A DNA stretch of 64,000 nucleotides. Source: Cryptomeria japonica. Lineage: Eukaryota > Streptophyta > Pinopsida > Cupressales > Cupressaceae. The position numbers were made by a program, and so were the translations under genes. The DNA lies in assembly GCF_030272615.1 (NCBI RefSeq), contig NC_081410.1:284889957-284953956 (forward strand), written 5' to 3'. The notes below the pieces were generated by a model. The model ran no database searches and had not been told where the DNA came from. It worked only from the letters and a program-made list of their open reading frames with translations. This document shows positions 34,202-45,033 of this stretch, piece by piece (the first letter of the stretch is position 1; each line of letters starts with the position of its first letter).

Positions 34202-34924
34202 TCATGATTCATGTTGTTTGTCTTTGATTATGATCACATTGCAATATTCAAGTTGGGAAGACTCAATCATGTTGATGACGTTGTCATTCCTGGTATAAGT
34301 GTAATTTACTTTGGCACCTTCTTTTGTTTTTGAGGAATCACCTTGTTCATAAATAGGTAAAGGATCTTTAAATGCTTTGTGATTAGCATTTGTCAGGTGA
34401 TTCCCGACAAAAATTTTACCAGCGTCTATGAGATCTTGAATATCATGCTTGATCTTCATGCAGTTGTTTGTGTTATGACCTTTATTTTGATGGTAGTCAT
34501 AGTATTCATTTTTTCTCCACCATTTTGGTTTGACTTCTGGATCATATGGCCTAAAATTATCTGGTAACATTATTAGATGGTTTGCCAATAAAGTTTTGAA
34601 AGCGGATTCGTATGATTCTTCCAGAGGAGTGAATTCACGTCTAGGTTTTGAAAGCCAAGGTTTCTCTTTGAACCACTCTTTTACTTTCTTTGAAGAATTT
34701 TTTGTTGCGATTTCAGCTGCTTTGAGTGCTTGCGTGCCACTAGCCAAGTTAAATATTATGGGCTTCGAGTTGGTTTTAACAGTGTCTACCACTCTATCAT
34801 TAACAATGTTGTTGTTGTTGTCTTTACCATATTTCCAATACTTGTTCTTTTCTTTAGATCTAGATCCTGGTTGTGTTTCTTTCCAAGGTGAGATATCTCC
34901 TTTCTTTATAAGCACATCTTCCAT
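34202..34924 (-). pseudogene. Inner Tat gag, C-terminal part with degenerate zinc motif
   Basis: A 240-codon frame with KWWRKNEYYDYHQNKGHNTN followed by NCMKIKHDIQDLIDAGKIFV. This matches the zinc-like motif of Tat gags, where the usual form is C-x-x-H-x4-H-x4-C; the first Cys is Tyr here, as it is in the outer Tat. The preceding part is basic and Lys-rich. The frame is separated from the gag capsid part by a stop and about 190 bases. Confidence 0.75.
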
Positions 34925-35953
34925 TCAGATAGCATTATCTACCATTTTATTGAATGATGGATGCACTTGCATTTGGATACTATATTTCAATTCAGGGATT
35001 ACAGTGTTGACGAATATATCCATTTTCTCAGAATCTGGAATAGGTCATGAATATCTAGAGAACATCTTTATCCAACATTGGAGGAAAGTGAGAAAAGGCT
35101 CCCCTATTTTCTATTTGGTATTGCAAAGCTCAATCATAGTAACGGGGTGTTGAATGTTATAGGAATATTGTTGTAGAAACAGTTGGATTAATTCTTCAAA
35201 AGTTTTTATTCCCTTAGGTAGACTTGAGAACCATTCCATATCTTGCCCTCCCAAAATTCTCGAGAAAAAGCGCATGAGATACATTTGGTCGTGCATGAAC
35301 TCCATACATAAAGCACAAAATTCTTTGATATGATCTTGGGGACTTGACTTACCATCATATTTGTCAAATTTTGGGATGTCAACTCGTGAAGGAAATGGAG
35401 GCATGTCTAGGTTTTTATAAAATGGAAATGGACATATTATCTCTAGAGAATATAGTTTTGGGGATTTATCCTTGTTATTGAGTTTTGTGATCTCAGTCTG
35501 TAAGGCTTGTAATTGTCTGTGTACCGGTATTATAGGTGATTCTTCCTTTTTAGTGATGAGAGTCTGAACATTATAACTACTAGGAAGTTTAGCGCCTTGT
35601 TTTGCTAGTTCTAGAAAATAGTCTCCTTTTTCTCTAGCCATGACAACCTTCATCATTTTTCGGAAATCTTTATCCTTTTGACATTTATGAATATCAGTTT
35701 CTGGAGGTTTAGAGTCTTCAAATTCACTTGATGAGGAATCATTGTCAGTATCATGAATACCGAGGTTGTCTTCGGCATTTTGTTCTGTTCTAGGTATAGT
35801 AGGAGATAAAGGTTGATAAAAAACTAGCACATTTGATGATGAAGGTTTATTAGTGAGCGGGTCCTTTACGTAAAACAGGTTATCTTGATATGAAAAGGAT
35901 TTCCCTTTTCCTTTTGCATATTTCTTACGAGAACTTCTAGTTTTAATAGGCAT
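34925..35953 (-). pseudogene. Inner Tat gag, N-terminal and capsid part
   Basis: A 280-codon frame starts at 35953 (MPIKTRSSRKKYAKGKG) and is closed at 35111; similarity continues in the same region to 34925 with stops. The retrotransposon gag segment is readable: MPPFPSRVDIPKFDKYDGKS, DHIKEFCALCMEFM, WFSSLPKGIKTFEELIQLFL and QYSYNIQHPVTMIELCNTK. The start is preceded by a 2.2 kb leader. Confidence 0.8.
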
Positions 35954-38146
35954 TTTTATTGACTGATGTGACCTAAAGTTGTTTGTGATGCAGAAGTCAA
36001 GATCAAATTCAGAGCTAGTTGTTCGGCTAATGTATTGATTGAGAGAAGCAACTAAGATTTAGTCTAGTTTCAAGAAAGATCTATCTTATCAAGATGTTTA
36101 TCTAAGTTGATTCGAGAGAAGTGACTAAGACTCAGTCTGGTTTCAAGAATGATCTATCCTGTATAAGATGTTATCTAAGTGACTTAAGTTTGATAAGTAG
36201 TTGACTGAACTAGCTGAAAGATGATCAACAAAATCATGAAACACAAATGGCAGAGGTACACTGTTTTGATCTGTTTATGCTCAAGATGATGATAACTAGT
36301 TTTATGCTTGCTGTAGACTGTTTTAGGCAAGTTTGACTGTTCTAGACTGACAAAATCAGAGATTCGTATGACAGGTTTTATAGGACCAGACAATAATTTA
36401 ATAGCTTTAGGACGATGACAATAGTGTTTCATACGAGTTGTTACCTAAGACCGTATGATAGATGGGTATGTCAGAAATGACAAACTGATCAATGCAATGT
36501 TTTATCATACAACACAGGATGCAAGCTTAAATGACAGTTCCCTAAACATGACGACAAATAATTAGATCTCCTACAACACAGAATGCAGGCTCAAATGACA
36601 GACTGTTAGGATTGATGGAATTTTGTATGACACAGATATGAAGCAGGATGATAAATCAGAAGACTCATATGATTGTTTACTGGACACAGGCAAAATTATG
36701 AGTTTTCAATGACTGAGTATGACCAGTTTTGAGGTGGACTGAGTTTCGACTAGGATAGACTAGTTTTTGACACGAACATGGTTTTGACTAGGATATACTA
36801 GTTTTGACACGGACAAACTTCTGACTAGGATAGACTAGTTTTGACATAGACAGAGTTTTGACTAGGATAGACTAGTTTTTTACACGAACAAAGTTTTGAC
36901 TAGGATAGACTAGTTTTGACACGGACAGAGTTCTGATCACTGAGTTATTTCTTGTTTTCTCCAATTTTGGTATTTCAGTTTTAGTTTCAGGGATGAAAAC
37001 ACAGTAAACATGCAATATGTATAATGACTCCAATCACAACACGCTAACCCTATGGAAATTGGTGAGAGAAGAAAACCTTTGCTTGTGGACTCAGTTACAC
37101 ACCCAATAGCTAATCAGAATATGGCCGATGAGTCTCATGCAATGGATTCTCAACACTATATTAGCTGACTCCAAACGCTAATGGGGGCACGAAATGACAA
37201 GTATCTTGGGAGAGTTACTATCTCTCTTGCACAAATATTATTCCCCCTTCCGCAAGTGAATCATGTAGCTTCTAATTTTAATTGAAACTAGTAAGGGATT
37301 CGTTTGGCACGTTGAGGTATAAACTCATTTAAGAGGTCTCCCAACCTTGAAAACCAAGGTTTAATATACCCAAAGGTATAGAGGAGAGCTATTCCTGAGC
37401 ACCGTTGTTGACTTGATTTTCATCAAATCATGTTTGTTTTATAGTGGGTTGGAGTACTTGGCGTTTAGCCATTCCCACTTGGGTCGTTCCCCTCTCACTG
37501 GTTGTAATGGCTAGAGAGTTATTAGCTCCTTGGGAGGGAAGGCCCACTAAAAATATACAAATCTCAAACTTAAAGAAAATGCCTCAAGGGTCTGGATTTT
37601 TGATTGTCTATAAAGACAAGAGCATACTCTCCTACCTCTTAGAATTTTCTTAAAACATGAAATATAGATTTGTTCTTTAACCAGATAGAAAGTTAGGTGC
37701 CTAAAAAAAAGAATTTAATGAATACACGATGTTAGGTCGATTCTCCTCAGGCAACCTGCAAAGACAACAAATCAGTAGTCATATTGTATTTGGGCTACAA
37801 GCATAGTCTTCAACAAGCATTCTACAAAAAACTGTTTAGGCTATGAAAATTTCTCAAACAGACGAAGAACAAGGCAGGGTCAGTGTCAGTATGATAAAAA
37901 TTGAATGAGAAAACTTGACAAAACAAATCTTCTTTTTAACCCAGAAATACAGATCCGTACAACAATTCTCACTGACTCATACGATAATTCATACATGATC
38001 GTACGATAATTGCAGTTTGTCATACAACACTGTGGGAAAACTCGTACGACAATTCACAGAAACTCTATAGACAAAAATCCGAAAAAAAATTAAAATCTGA
38101 AAAATAAAAAAAGTTAGTTTCCAAGGCTGAAAAAATGTAGTCTTTT
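35954..38146 (-). other. Inner Tat leader between primer site and gag
   Basis: About 2.2 kb without coding similarity. It contains a 38 bp tandem array (36735-36935), a set of TCGTACGAC-like motifs (near 36360-36680 and 37975-38055) and short direct repeats such as AAGATCTATC..TATCTAAGT at 36070-36180. Long leaders are common in Tat elements. Confidence 0.6.
36735..36935. repeat. Tandem array, unit about 38 bp, five copies
   Basis: The phrase GACTAGGATAGACTAGTTTT followed by GACACGGACAGAGTTCT or a close variant recurs five times in a row. Units differ by single bases and small indels (GACACGAACATGG, GACATAGACAGAG). The unit itself contains an inner TAGACTAG/GACTAGGATA repeat. Confidence 0.8.
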
Positions 38147-38164
38147 GCCCCACGGTGGGCACAA
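38147..38164 (-). other. Inner Tat primer binding site
   Basis: The minus strand reads TTGTGCCCACCGTGGGGC four bases from the LTR edge. This resembles the TTGGCGCCCACCGTGGGGC primer site found in Tat/Ogre-type elements, with changes at the first bases. The core CCCACCGTGGG is nearly self-complementary. The exact tRNA was not determined. Confidence 0.65.
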
Positions 38165-38168
38165 GAAA

Positions 38169-38558
38169 TGTGTGTGTGAAAAAGTGGAATACTTCTCTAT
38201 AAACTGCAAGACACAACACTTCAATTAAGTCATTACATATATGGTTAGACAAATATAAGCATGAACAAGAAAACCATAACAAATTGACACATTGCCTTCT
38301 AATAGATGCGAGTATAAGATTGCTCTCAGATTTGTATAAGCAATACCAGTGACTAGACTACACCAAGATGAAGGATTTAATCTATATGAGCATGATATTA
38401 AGCTAAATGGATGCAAGATGGATGAATAGATTCAAACAATATGGATTCAAGCAATATGAATAAACTAAATATGCAAAAAGCTAAACTAAGATAAAAAGCA
38501 AGCACAATATATTCAATGACTCCAGAGCAAAAAGTGTATAATAACAAATCTACAAGAT
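38169..38558 (-). mobile_element. Inner Tat 5' LTR, first fragment
   Basis: Matches the 3' LTR from its start TGTGTGTGTGAAAAAG to ATAACAAATCTACAAGAT. It is interrupted by the LINE and resumes at 45034. Confidence 0.9.
38547..38558. repeat. LINE target site duplication (left copy)
   Basis: AATCTACAAGAT is repeated exactly at 45022-45033. The undisturbed site in the other LTR reads AATCTCCAGGGT at the same place, so the duplicated DNA is LTR sequence. Confidence 0.9.
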
Positions 38559-38691
38559 GTTTTTTTTTTTATTTATTAATAAGTGTTATCCAAGGGGGAT
38601 AACTCCCGTACATTACATTCCTCATTACATATGATAGTGTAAAAAGGACCAACTAATGCCAACCCTACCTTAAACATCTGCTTTACTACTC

Positions 38692-39551
38692 CTATATCCC
38701 TAAATAATTAACTATAGTGGCTATATTCTCTCCAATTTCAACCACCTGAACCGTAGCTGCAACAAAAAGCCAATTATCTTCGGAGTTGAGTAGCCTTCGG
38801 AATGGTCCCATGTTCCTATTTCTGACCCCTATTCTATACACTTCCCATGCTTCCATGATGAAAGTTCTTTTCCTTTCCTTTGCCTCTTTTGCTTGTGCCC
38901 TCTCCTCCCTTTCTACCTCCAAATCTTCCTCTTCTTCCGAATCCGAGGAGATATAGTTGTAGCTGTTGAAATAGATCCCTATCGCACTGGACCAATAATC
39001 AGTATCCACTTCCATCATTGCATTTGCTACAGCAGGTCCATATGGCACAGGCTCAGACAAAACCATCGATCAGCTGAACACATAGTTCCTTGGACCCAAT
39101 AATATCGATCAATAGACACAACACAACTTCATAGACAAAACCATCACACCAATGACAATCACCTCCAAGTACCTCATTTGCAACCCTCCATACCGCATTG
39201 GCCGTTATTTCATCTGTGTTGAATAACCTTCTACACTGCGCTCGAGTGGTTTCCTCATAGCACATACAACTTAGACCAAACTGATGCACCATTGCAGCCC
39301 AAGCCAAACAAACTCTGTCTCCTTTGCTCAAATCCGCTCCATAAATAGATAAACCCTGTCTCTAGATCATTCTGTTGTCATACGTAATCTTCCCAATTTC
39401 GAAGCAATAAGCATCTCGTGAGGCGGAGTACTTTGATGGCAACTTTCCATCTCCAACTAGTCTCTCAAATCAGTCCTTCCTAGATGGGTTCAGTCCCCTC
39501 ATCCTTCATACTATTATTCCCTATCTTCCTCGGATTATCTAATTCTGACAT
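38692..39551 (-). pseudogene. LINE ORF3, unknown protein downstream of RNase H
   Basis: A third coding region of about 280 codons, starting 44 bases after the RNase H stop with an ATG at 39551 (MSELDNPRKIGNNSMKDEG). After a frameshift near 39470 it reads FERLVGDGKLPSKYSASRDA, then YCFEIGKITYDNRMI, a stop, and GLSIYGADLSKGDRVCLAW. The middle has CYEETTRAQCRRLFNTDEIT and ANAVWRVANEVLGGDCHWCD. A second shift near 39060 joins EPVPYGPAVANAMMEVDTDY, an acidic S-D-S-E-E-E-E-D-L-E tract, and a C-terminus ending NIATIVNYLGI. The small number of breaks over 860 bases is like that of ORF2, so it was probably a real gene when the element inserted. I do not recognise the family. Confidence 0.6.
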
Positions 39552-39594
39552 GTATCAGTCCCGCCTAGATAGTTATAGTACCATTCACAATCTC

Positions 39595-40200
39595 CTATCT
39601 GATTCCTTTCTTTCTCTTTTTTCTAAAAGTATCATAATCCTCTTTCACAATCTCGTTAATTTCTCCATTCCATACATCCAATTTGATTACCTCTACCCTT
39701 TTTCCCACAATGATCCCTTCATTTGCCAGCTGATCCGCAGCTCTGTTTGCTTCACGATAAACATGAGTTATCTTGTACTGTTGTATTCGATTTAAATTTT
39801 GTTTTATGTCATCCAAATATTGTTGTAACTTCCAATTTGGTGTTGTTTGTTTTATGACTGCATTAATAACTATCTGTGAATCACCTTCAATTTCCACCTT
39901 GCTATATCCTTGGTCAACACAAAATTTGATACCCCTAACCATAGCCAAATCTTTTGTCTCATTATTGGTAGCTACACCCATATTGCCTGCTATACTTCCC
40001 AAAATGATTCCGTCTTTGTTTCTTAATATGCTTCCATAGCCTACCCATCCGGGATTACCTTTTGCTGCCCCATCAAAATTGAGCTTGTACTATCCCATCT
40101 TTGGAGTTTCCCAAAATGCATTCACCCTTTTTACCTGCTTTGATATCACATTTATATTAGGTGGGATTAACAATTTCCATTCCATCTATATTTTTTTATC
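39595..40200 (-). pseudogene. LINE ORF2: RNase H domain
   Basis: The C-terminal part of ORF2. It reads YKLNFDGAAKGNPGWVGYGS, then SILRNKDGIILGSIAG, AMVRGIKFCVDQGYSKVEIE, GDSQIVINAV and YREANRAADQLANEG. The catalytic Asp (NFDGA), Glu and second Asp (EGDSQ) and the last Asp (RAADQLA) are present. RNase H domains like this occur in many plant L1 elements, where they help remove the RNA strand during target-primed synthesis. One stop lies before YKLNFDG. It ends 44 bases before ORF3. Confidence 0.85.
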
Positions 40201-41500
40201 CCAATCATTTATATATTCAATTTTTCTATTGTAAGCCTTTGCATTTGCCACCTCGCATTTACTGATTTTTATTTTTTCAATAATTTTTTCCACTGTATTT
40301 TCCTTTCCCTCAAAGATTCTTCTATTCCTTTCTTTCCAAATCTGCCAAATTACCATTGAGGGCCCAATAATCCACAACAAACCCCATAGAGACTTTTGAT
40401 ACAAAATAGGCCAACTTGTAATCCATTTTTTTAAATTGATCTCACTGGTGCTCACCCAGCCTAGACTGTTACTTAACTAATTCTAGCACTGTCTAGCAAA
40501 GGGGCAATCTAACAATAAATGGTTGATTGATTCCTCTTCTTGCTTGCATAGTATGCATATGCTAGGTCCTTGTATCCCATACATCTTCAATCGTTCACCC
40601 GTTGATATTCTTTCGTGAAGAGCAGTCCATAAAAATGTTCCTGCCCTTGGGGCTACTTTTTTATTGAAACATAACATAGATGGCCAATCGTACTTCTTTC
40701 TGATGACTTCTTGTATTTGGTATCCCAGTTTAACCGAATATTCACCAGACTTAGCCGCACACGAAATTATTTCATCTTTTTTGTCCCTAATAACAATCCT
40801 TCTGCATTTTAAGATTTCTACTAATTTCCTTAAATCGCTATTATCAATACTATTCAGCTGTATAGCTTTCCATTCATAAATTCCATTTCCATGGGAAACT
40901 TCTTTTACATAATCTACCACAAATTCTCCATATATGTTTTTGGCCTCATTGATCCACTCCTTATCTCCAAAAATTTTACTGATGCTTTCATGCCCGTTCC
41001 AGGAATCCTCCCAAAACTTGGCTCTTTTCCCATCTCCAATCTTCCATGATATATGGTTAGTTATAATAAATCTGCATTCCTTCATAAATTTCCAAATTAT
41101 AGACCCTCCATTATTATCAATAGCAGTTAATACTCTAGTTGGATCATCATTATCTAAGTATTTCTTTTGTATAATTCTGCACCATAGTTTCTTAGGCGAG
41201 CGGTATATTTTCCAAATTAACTTTTCTCCAAGTGCCAGGTTCTACATTTCTAGATTTATGAGTCTAGCCCCTCCATCCACTTTCGAACTACAAGCAGTCT
41301 CCCAACCAATCAATGGTATTTTCTTAACCTGCTTCGCTCCCTCCCAAAGAAATCTTTTGAAAAAGCTTGCAAGAGTCTGTATTACCTTGGAGGATAATTT
41401 AAAAATTGACATTGCATATATTGGCATGGCTGATAATACTGCTTTAATTAATAGAATTCTACCTGGAAGAGCAAGCCATTTATGTTTCTAGGCCTCAGTC
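40201..41500 (-). pseudogene. LINE ORF2: thumb and zf-RVT region
   Basis: From the RT end onward the frames read WLALPGRILLIKAVLSAMP, FFKRFLWEGAKQVKKIPLIG, WKIGDGKRAKFWEDSWNGHE and GEYSVKLGYQIQEVIRKKYD. The zinc-binding motif of plant reverse transcriptases follows (APRAGTFLWTALHERI, then CILCKQEEESINHLLLDCPF). Between it and RNase H lies WGLLWIIGPSMVIWQIWKER, also usual in plant L1 proteins. Open frames of 200 and 89 codons are separated by single stops. Confidence 0.85.
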
Positions 41501-41579
41501 TTTTGTCTACACTTAGTGATCATCTCCTCCCATACTTCATCTTTTGCTCTCCCCCCAATCAAAGGAACTCCTAAATACT

Positions 41580-42660
41580 TCACTGGAAGTGTGCCGATTG
41601 ACCATCCAAGCAACTTTTTGATTTTTGTCTATGCAGCCTTCTTTGTATTGAAGAAAAAAATTTCAGTTTTTTATTGTTAATTCGTTGTCCTGACACATTG
41701 GCATAATAATTCAGAACCTCCTTTATTACCCTTGCCTCCCATACAAATGCTTCGCCAAACAGTGTGGTATCGTCTGCAAACTGTGAATGTGTAATTGATT
41801 GAATTTCTGAATGAACTCTAATCCCCTTCCATACTTCTTCCACCCGAAGTTTAGCTATATATCAACTTAATGCTTCCGCCATGATAACGAACAGAAAAGG
41901 AGATATTGGGTCTCCCTATCTCAATCCATTCTGACTTTTGAAGAAACCAAATAAAGAACCAGTAATTGCCATTGAGAAATGAGGAGTGCTTATACATAAC
42001 TTTATGATTTCTATCCACTTTTGAGAAAACCCCATCTTTTGCATTACCTCTATCAGAAATTCCCATCTAACTTTGTCATAGGCTTTAGAGATGTCGAGTT
42101 TAATCACCATTGCTTTCCTTCTATCTTGAATGATTGTATGTAATGTTTCAATTGTAAGAATGATGCTATCGATAATTTCTCTCCCTGGAGTAAAACCATT
42201 CTATTCTGTAGAAATCAAATTTGGTAATACTCTTTTCAATCTATTTGCTAGTGACTTTGTGATAATCTTATATAGTGTATTACATAAAGCTATTGGCCTG
42301 TATTCCTCAAATGAAGTGGGATTTGTTTTTTTAGGGATCACTACCAAAACTGAATTATTAATTTCTCTAACAAATTTCCCATTCTTTCTAACCTGCTCCA
42401 ATACTTCCAATAAGTCTGTTTTAATGAATTCCCAGCAGTTCTGAAAGAATCTTGTAGTCATACCGTTTGGCCTTGGAGCTTTATCAGGATGAAGCCCAAC
42501 TACTTCCCTTCGAACTTCCTCCTCAGAGAATGGTTCCAACAACATCTGATTATCCCTATCAGAGATCAGTTGTGGCAAAGCTTCTAACATCTTTTCAGAA
42601 CCTATATCCTCCCTCCTTTCCTTATCATTCAAAATATGTTTAAATAAGCTTCCACAGCCT
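41580..42660 (-). pseudogene. LINE ORF2: reverse transcriptase
   Basis: The frames carry ALHPDKAPRPNGM-like VVGLHPDKAPRPNGMTTRFF, VLVVIPKKTNPTSFEEYRPI, ALCNTLYKIITKSLANRLKR, GFTPGREIIDSIIL, VIKLDISKAYDKVRWEFLIE and the catalytic FADDTTLF box at about 41770. It is interrupted by three or four stops and by a shift near 42640, where it leaves the endonuclease frame. All RT blocks are readable. Confidence 0.9.
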
Positions 42661-43861
42661 ATCCAATGCTATTTCTATCTGTGTATACCTTACCATCTTC
42701 ATTCTTGATTTCATAAATTGTATTTTGGGCCTTTCTTGCTTTGACCGATGCATGGAAGAATTTTGTATTTTTATCACCTTCCTTGATCCATAACTCTCTA
42801 GCTTTGTCTTTCCAATAAATTTCTTCTCTGATTAAAATCTCTGCTAAATTAGCCTTCAACACCCTTTCTTGTTGGAAATCTTCTTGCTCCATTCTGTGTT
42901 TTAAAATTTTAAGATTCAGTGCTTCCATTTGGGACTCAACTCTTTCCTTCTCAGAAAATATGTTTTTGAAAACCTCCCTATTCCATATTTTTAATTGATT
43001 TTTTATGAAAGCCAGTTTTTTTGTAAATCGAAAGCTTGGCATACCTTTGATATCGTTGCATTGTTTCCACCATTTTCCCAAGTTATTTATCAATGTTCCA
43101 TCACACCACCACATGTTTTGAAATTTGAAATAAATGCTACCCCTCTAAATTTCGTTGCCAATTTCTATTTGTACAGGATAATGGTCTGAAATACTATAAG
43201 GCAATGTTTTGATTGTAGTTGCTATATTTGCTTCCTCCCAATAAGATCCTTTCAAAAACCTGTCTAATCTCTCTGCTATATTATCCTGTCCTTGCCTTCT
43301 GTTGTTCCATGTAAACCAACCATCAGTCGGCTTACAATCCACCACCTCAATTTTTTGTATAAAATTCCTAAAATCTAATATATCCCTGGTTACTTTCCTG
43401 ATGCCTCCCCGCTTATCTGCTAATTCCAAGATCACATTAAAATCTCCACCTATTATAATTTTCTTATTCCCATTCTTAGCTATACAATTCCTGATTTCCT
43501 CCCATAGCTTTGCTTTCTCCTGCGAATTAGTAGGTCCATAAATATTCCAAAGTTCTAATTCCAGCTTGTTGAGTCTATGCTGAACTTGGCAAGATAACCA
43601 TTGCTTCCCTTCAGAACTTTTTGTAATATTTACCGAGGAGGGATTCCATAGAATCCCCAGTCCACCCGCTCTTCCAAATGTTGATGAAAAGATACCATTC
43701 CATTCTTTGCAAAACCTAATTAACTTATCACTATCCTCACTACTACACTTAGTTTCTTGAATCAATACAATATCACTCGCAATCTTTGTCAAATGTCATT
43801 TTAACATTCGGTGTTTGTCAGAGGGCACTAGGCCCCTGACATTCCATGTGACGATCCTCAT
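42661..43861 (-). pseudogene. LINE ORF2: N-terminal endonuclease and linker
   Basis: ORF2 starts with ATG at 43861, reading MRIVTWNVRGLVPSDKHRML. The AP-like endonuclease nicks the target DNA before reverse transcription. Visible motifs are TWNVRGL, VLIQETKC, IYGPTN, GGDFNVIL, TWNNRRQGQDNIAERLDRFL and SDHYPVQIE, so the catalytic Asn, Glu, Asp and His positions are kept. Stops interrupt the frame near 43793 and 43145; the linker then runs in the same frame to 42659. The ORF2 start overlaps the ORF1 stop in an ATGA. Confidence 0.85.
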
Positions 43862-44970
43862 TGCTTCCCAAGGGAGCTGTTAACTCCCTTGGTACTCTTC
43901 CTATTCAAGAATTCTGATACACTAAGAAATCCTTTCTCAGCCGCCTCCTCCTCTCTTTTCATTTTGTTAGATTTCTGACCTTTACCTCTAATCCCTTTCT
44001 CTACTGGTATAACCATTGACTCGCCTATATTCCTAATGTCTGTTATCTCTAATTCATCCTTATCTTCATCCTCCTCAGAAATTTCATCTTCCTCCAACCC
44101 GATATCACTTTGACAATTTGACTCTAAATTACATGCCTTCTCTTCAAGATCCTTTTTTTTATTTCCCTCCGCCTCCTGGCTCACCCCATTCTATTTCTTA
44201 TCAAGATTTTCATTAACTTGTTCTCTAACTGTTATTTGAAGTAGCTCTTCTAAATTTTTATTTCCCACTGCTTGTTTTACCCTCCAAACCTTTTTCTCAT
44301 TTTTGTTATTTCTGCACTTATCTGAATCATGGTTTCTTCTTCCGCATATAGAGAAAAAATATTTCTCCTCCTCTATTTCGATCGCTTGTAACCATTCCAT
44401 ATCATGACTTCTCAATTTTATCAATTGTGGAATTCTCCTGACTGCCGCTAATTTCATCCTTGCATACAAATACGAATTTACAGTCGCAATTTCTGCATCT
44501 ATCTCTATTAGGGTTCCCATTGATCTGCCTATCTTTTCTAAGGCTTCTTCCGACTAGTATTCCATTGGCAGATTATTCAATCGAATCCATATTGGCTTCT
44601 CATAGGGCTCCGTTTTTAATGGATTGAAGTTCCTATACCATTTTTGGATATACAGCGGCTTATTATTCATGGTCCATAATCCCCCTTCCAGTATCTTTTG
44701 TCGTTCTTCTTCCAAAGCAAAAACCACAATGAAGAATCCTTTCGGCATGAATTTTGTTATCTGCAGCGTCTTCCAAGTTTCCTCGATCCATCTTTCTATT
44801 GATTTCCTATCCGTTCTTGGGCCGATAAATCTATAGATGATTGCTAAATCCTTTAAAAAATTAATGTCTTCCTCTATTTCTTCGCTTACATCAATGGTTT
44901 GAATTTCTCTTCTATCTTCGCCGAATATTGCCTCTGACCTCCCCTTCGCATCATGATCTCCATTTTGCAA
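43858..44970 (-). pseudogene. LINE ORF1 with DUF4283-like domain and zinc knuckle
   Basis: One frame of about 371 codons from ATG at 44970 to TGA at 43858, broken only by two in-frame stops (near 44554 and 44190). The N-terminal part has the DUF4283-like fold typical of plant L1 ORF1 (MPKGFFIVVFALEEERQKIL, EGGLWTMNNKPLYIQKWYRN, PIWIRLNNLPMEY). It is followed by ATVNSYLYARMKLAAVRRIP and a zinc-knuckle remnant (FSICGRRNHDSDKC), in which the first Cys has become Ser or Phe. The C-terminal third is acidic and basic in turn (LEEDEISEEDEDKDELEITD). ORF1 proteins bind the element RNA. Confidence 0.85.
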
Positions 44971-45021
44971 AACCTTCTGCTTTTTTTCGCTCTCAATTTT
45001 TCTTATTGAAAGAACTCTTAC

Positions 45022-45033
45022 AATCTACAAGAT
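45022..45033. repeat. LINE target site duplication (right copy)
   Basis: AATCTACAAGAT, identical to 38547-38558, borders the 5' end of the minus-strand LINE. Confidence 0.9.

Larger units (their letters stand above)
38559..45021 (-). mobile_element. L1-type LINE, near full length
   Basis: A minus-strand non-LTR element of 6463 bp with a poly-A tail (T run at 38560-38570 on the plus strand) and a 12 bp target duplication. It carries ORF1 with a zinc knuckle, ORF2 with AP-like endonuclease, RT, a zinc region and an RNase H domain, and a third ORF downstream. This is the layout of plant L1 elements plus an extra ORF. ORF1 starts about 50 bases from the 5' end, so the copy may be almost complete. 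Scattered stops and a few shifts suggest moderate age. Confidence 0.9.

Noticed and set aside
39484-39795. Plus-strand frames opposite the LINE RNase H
   Set aside because: They are antisense shadows of the RNase H and ORF3 coding strand.
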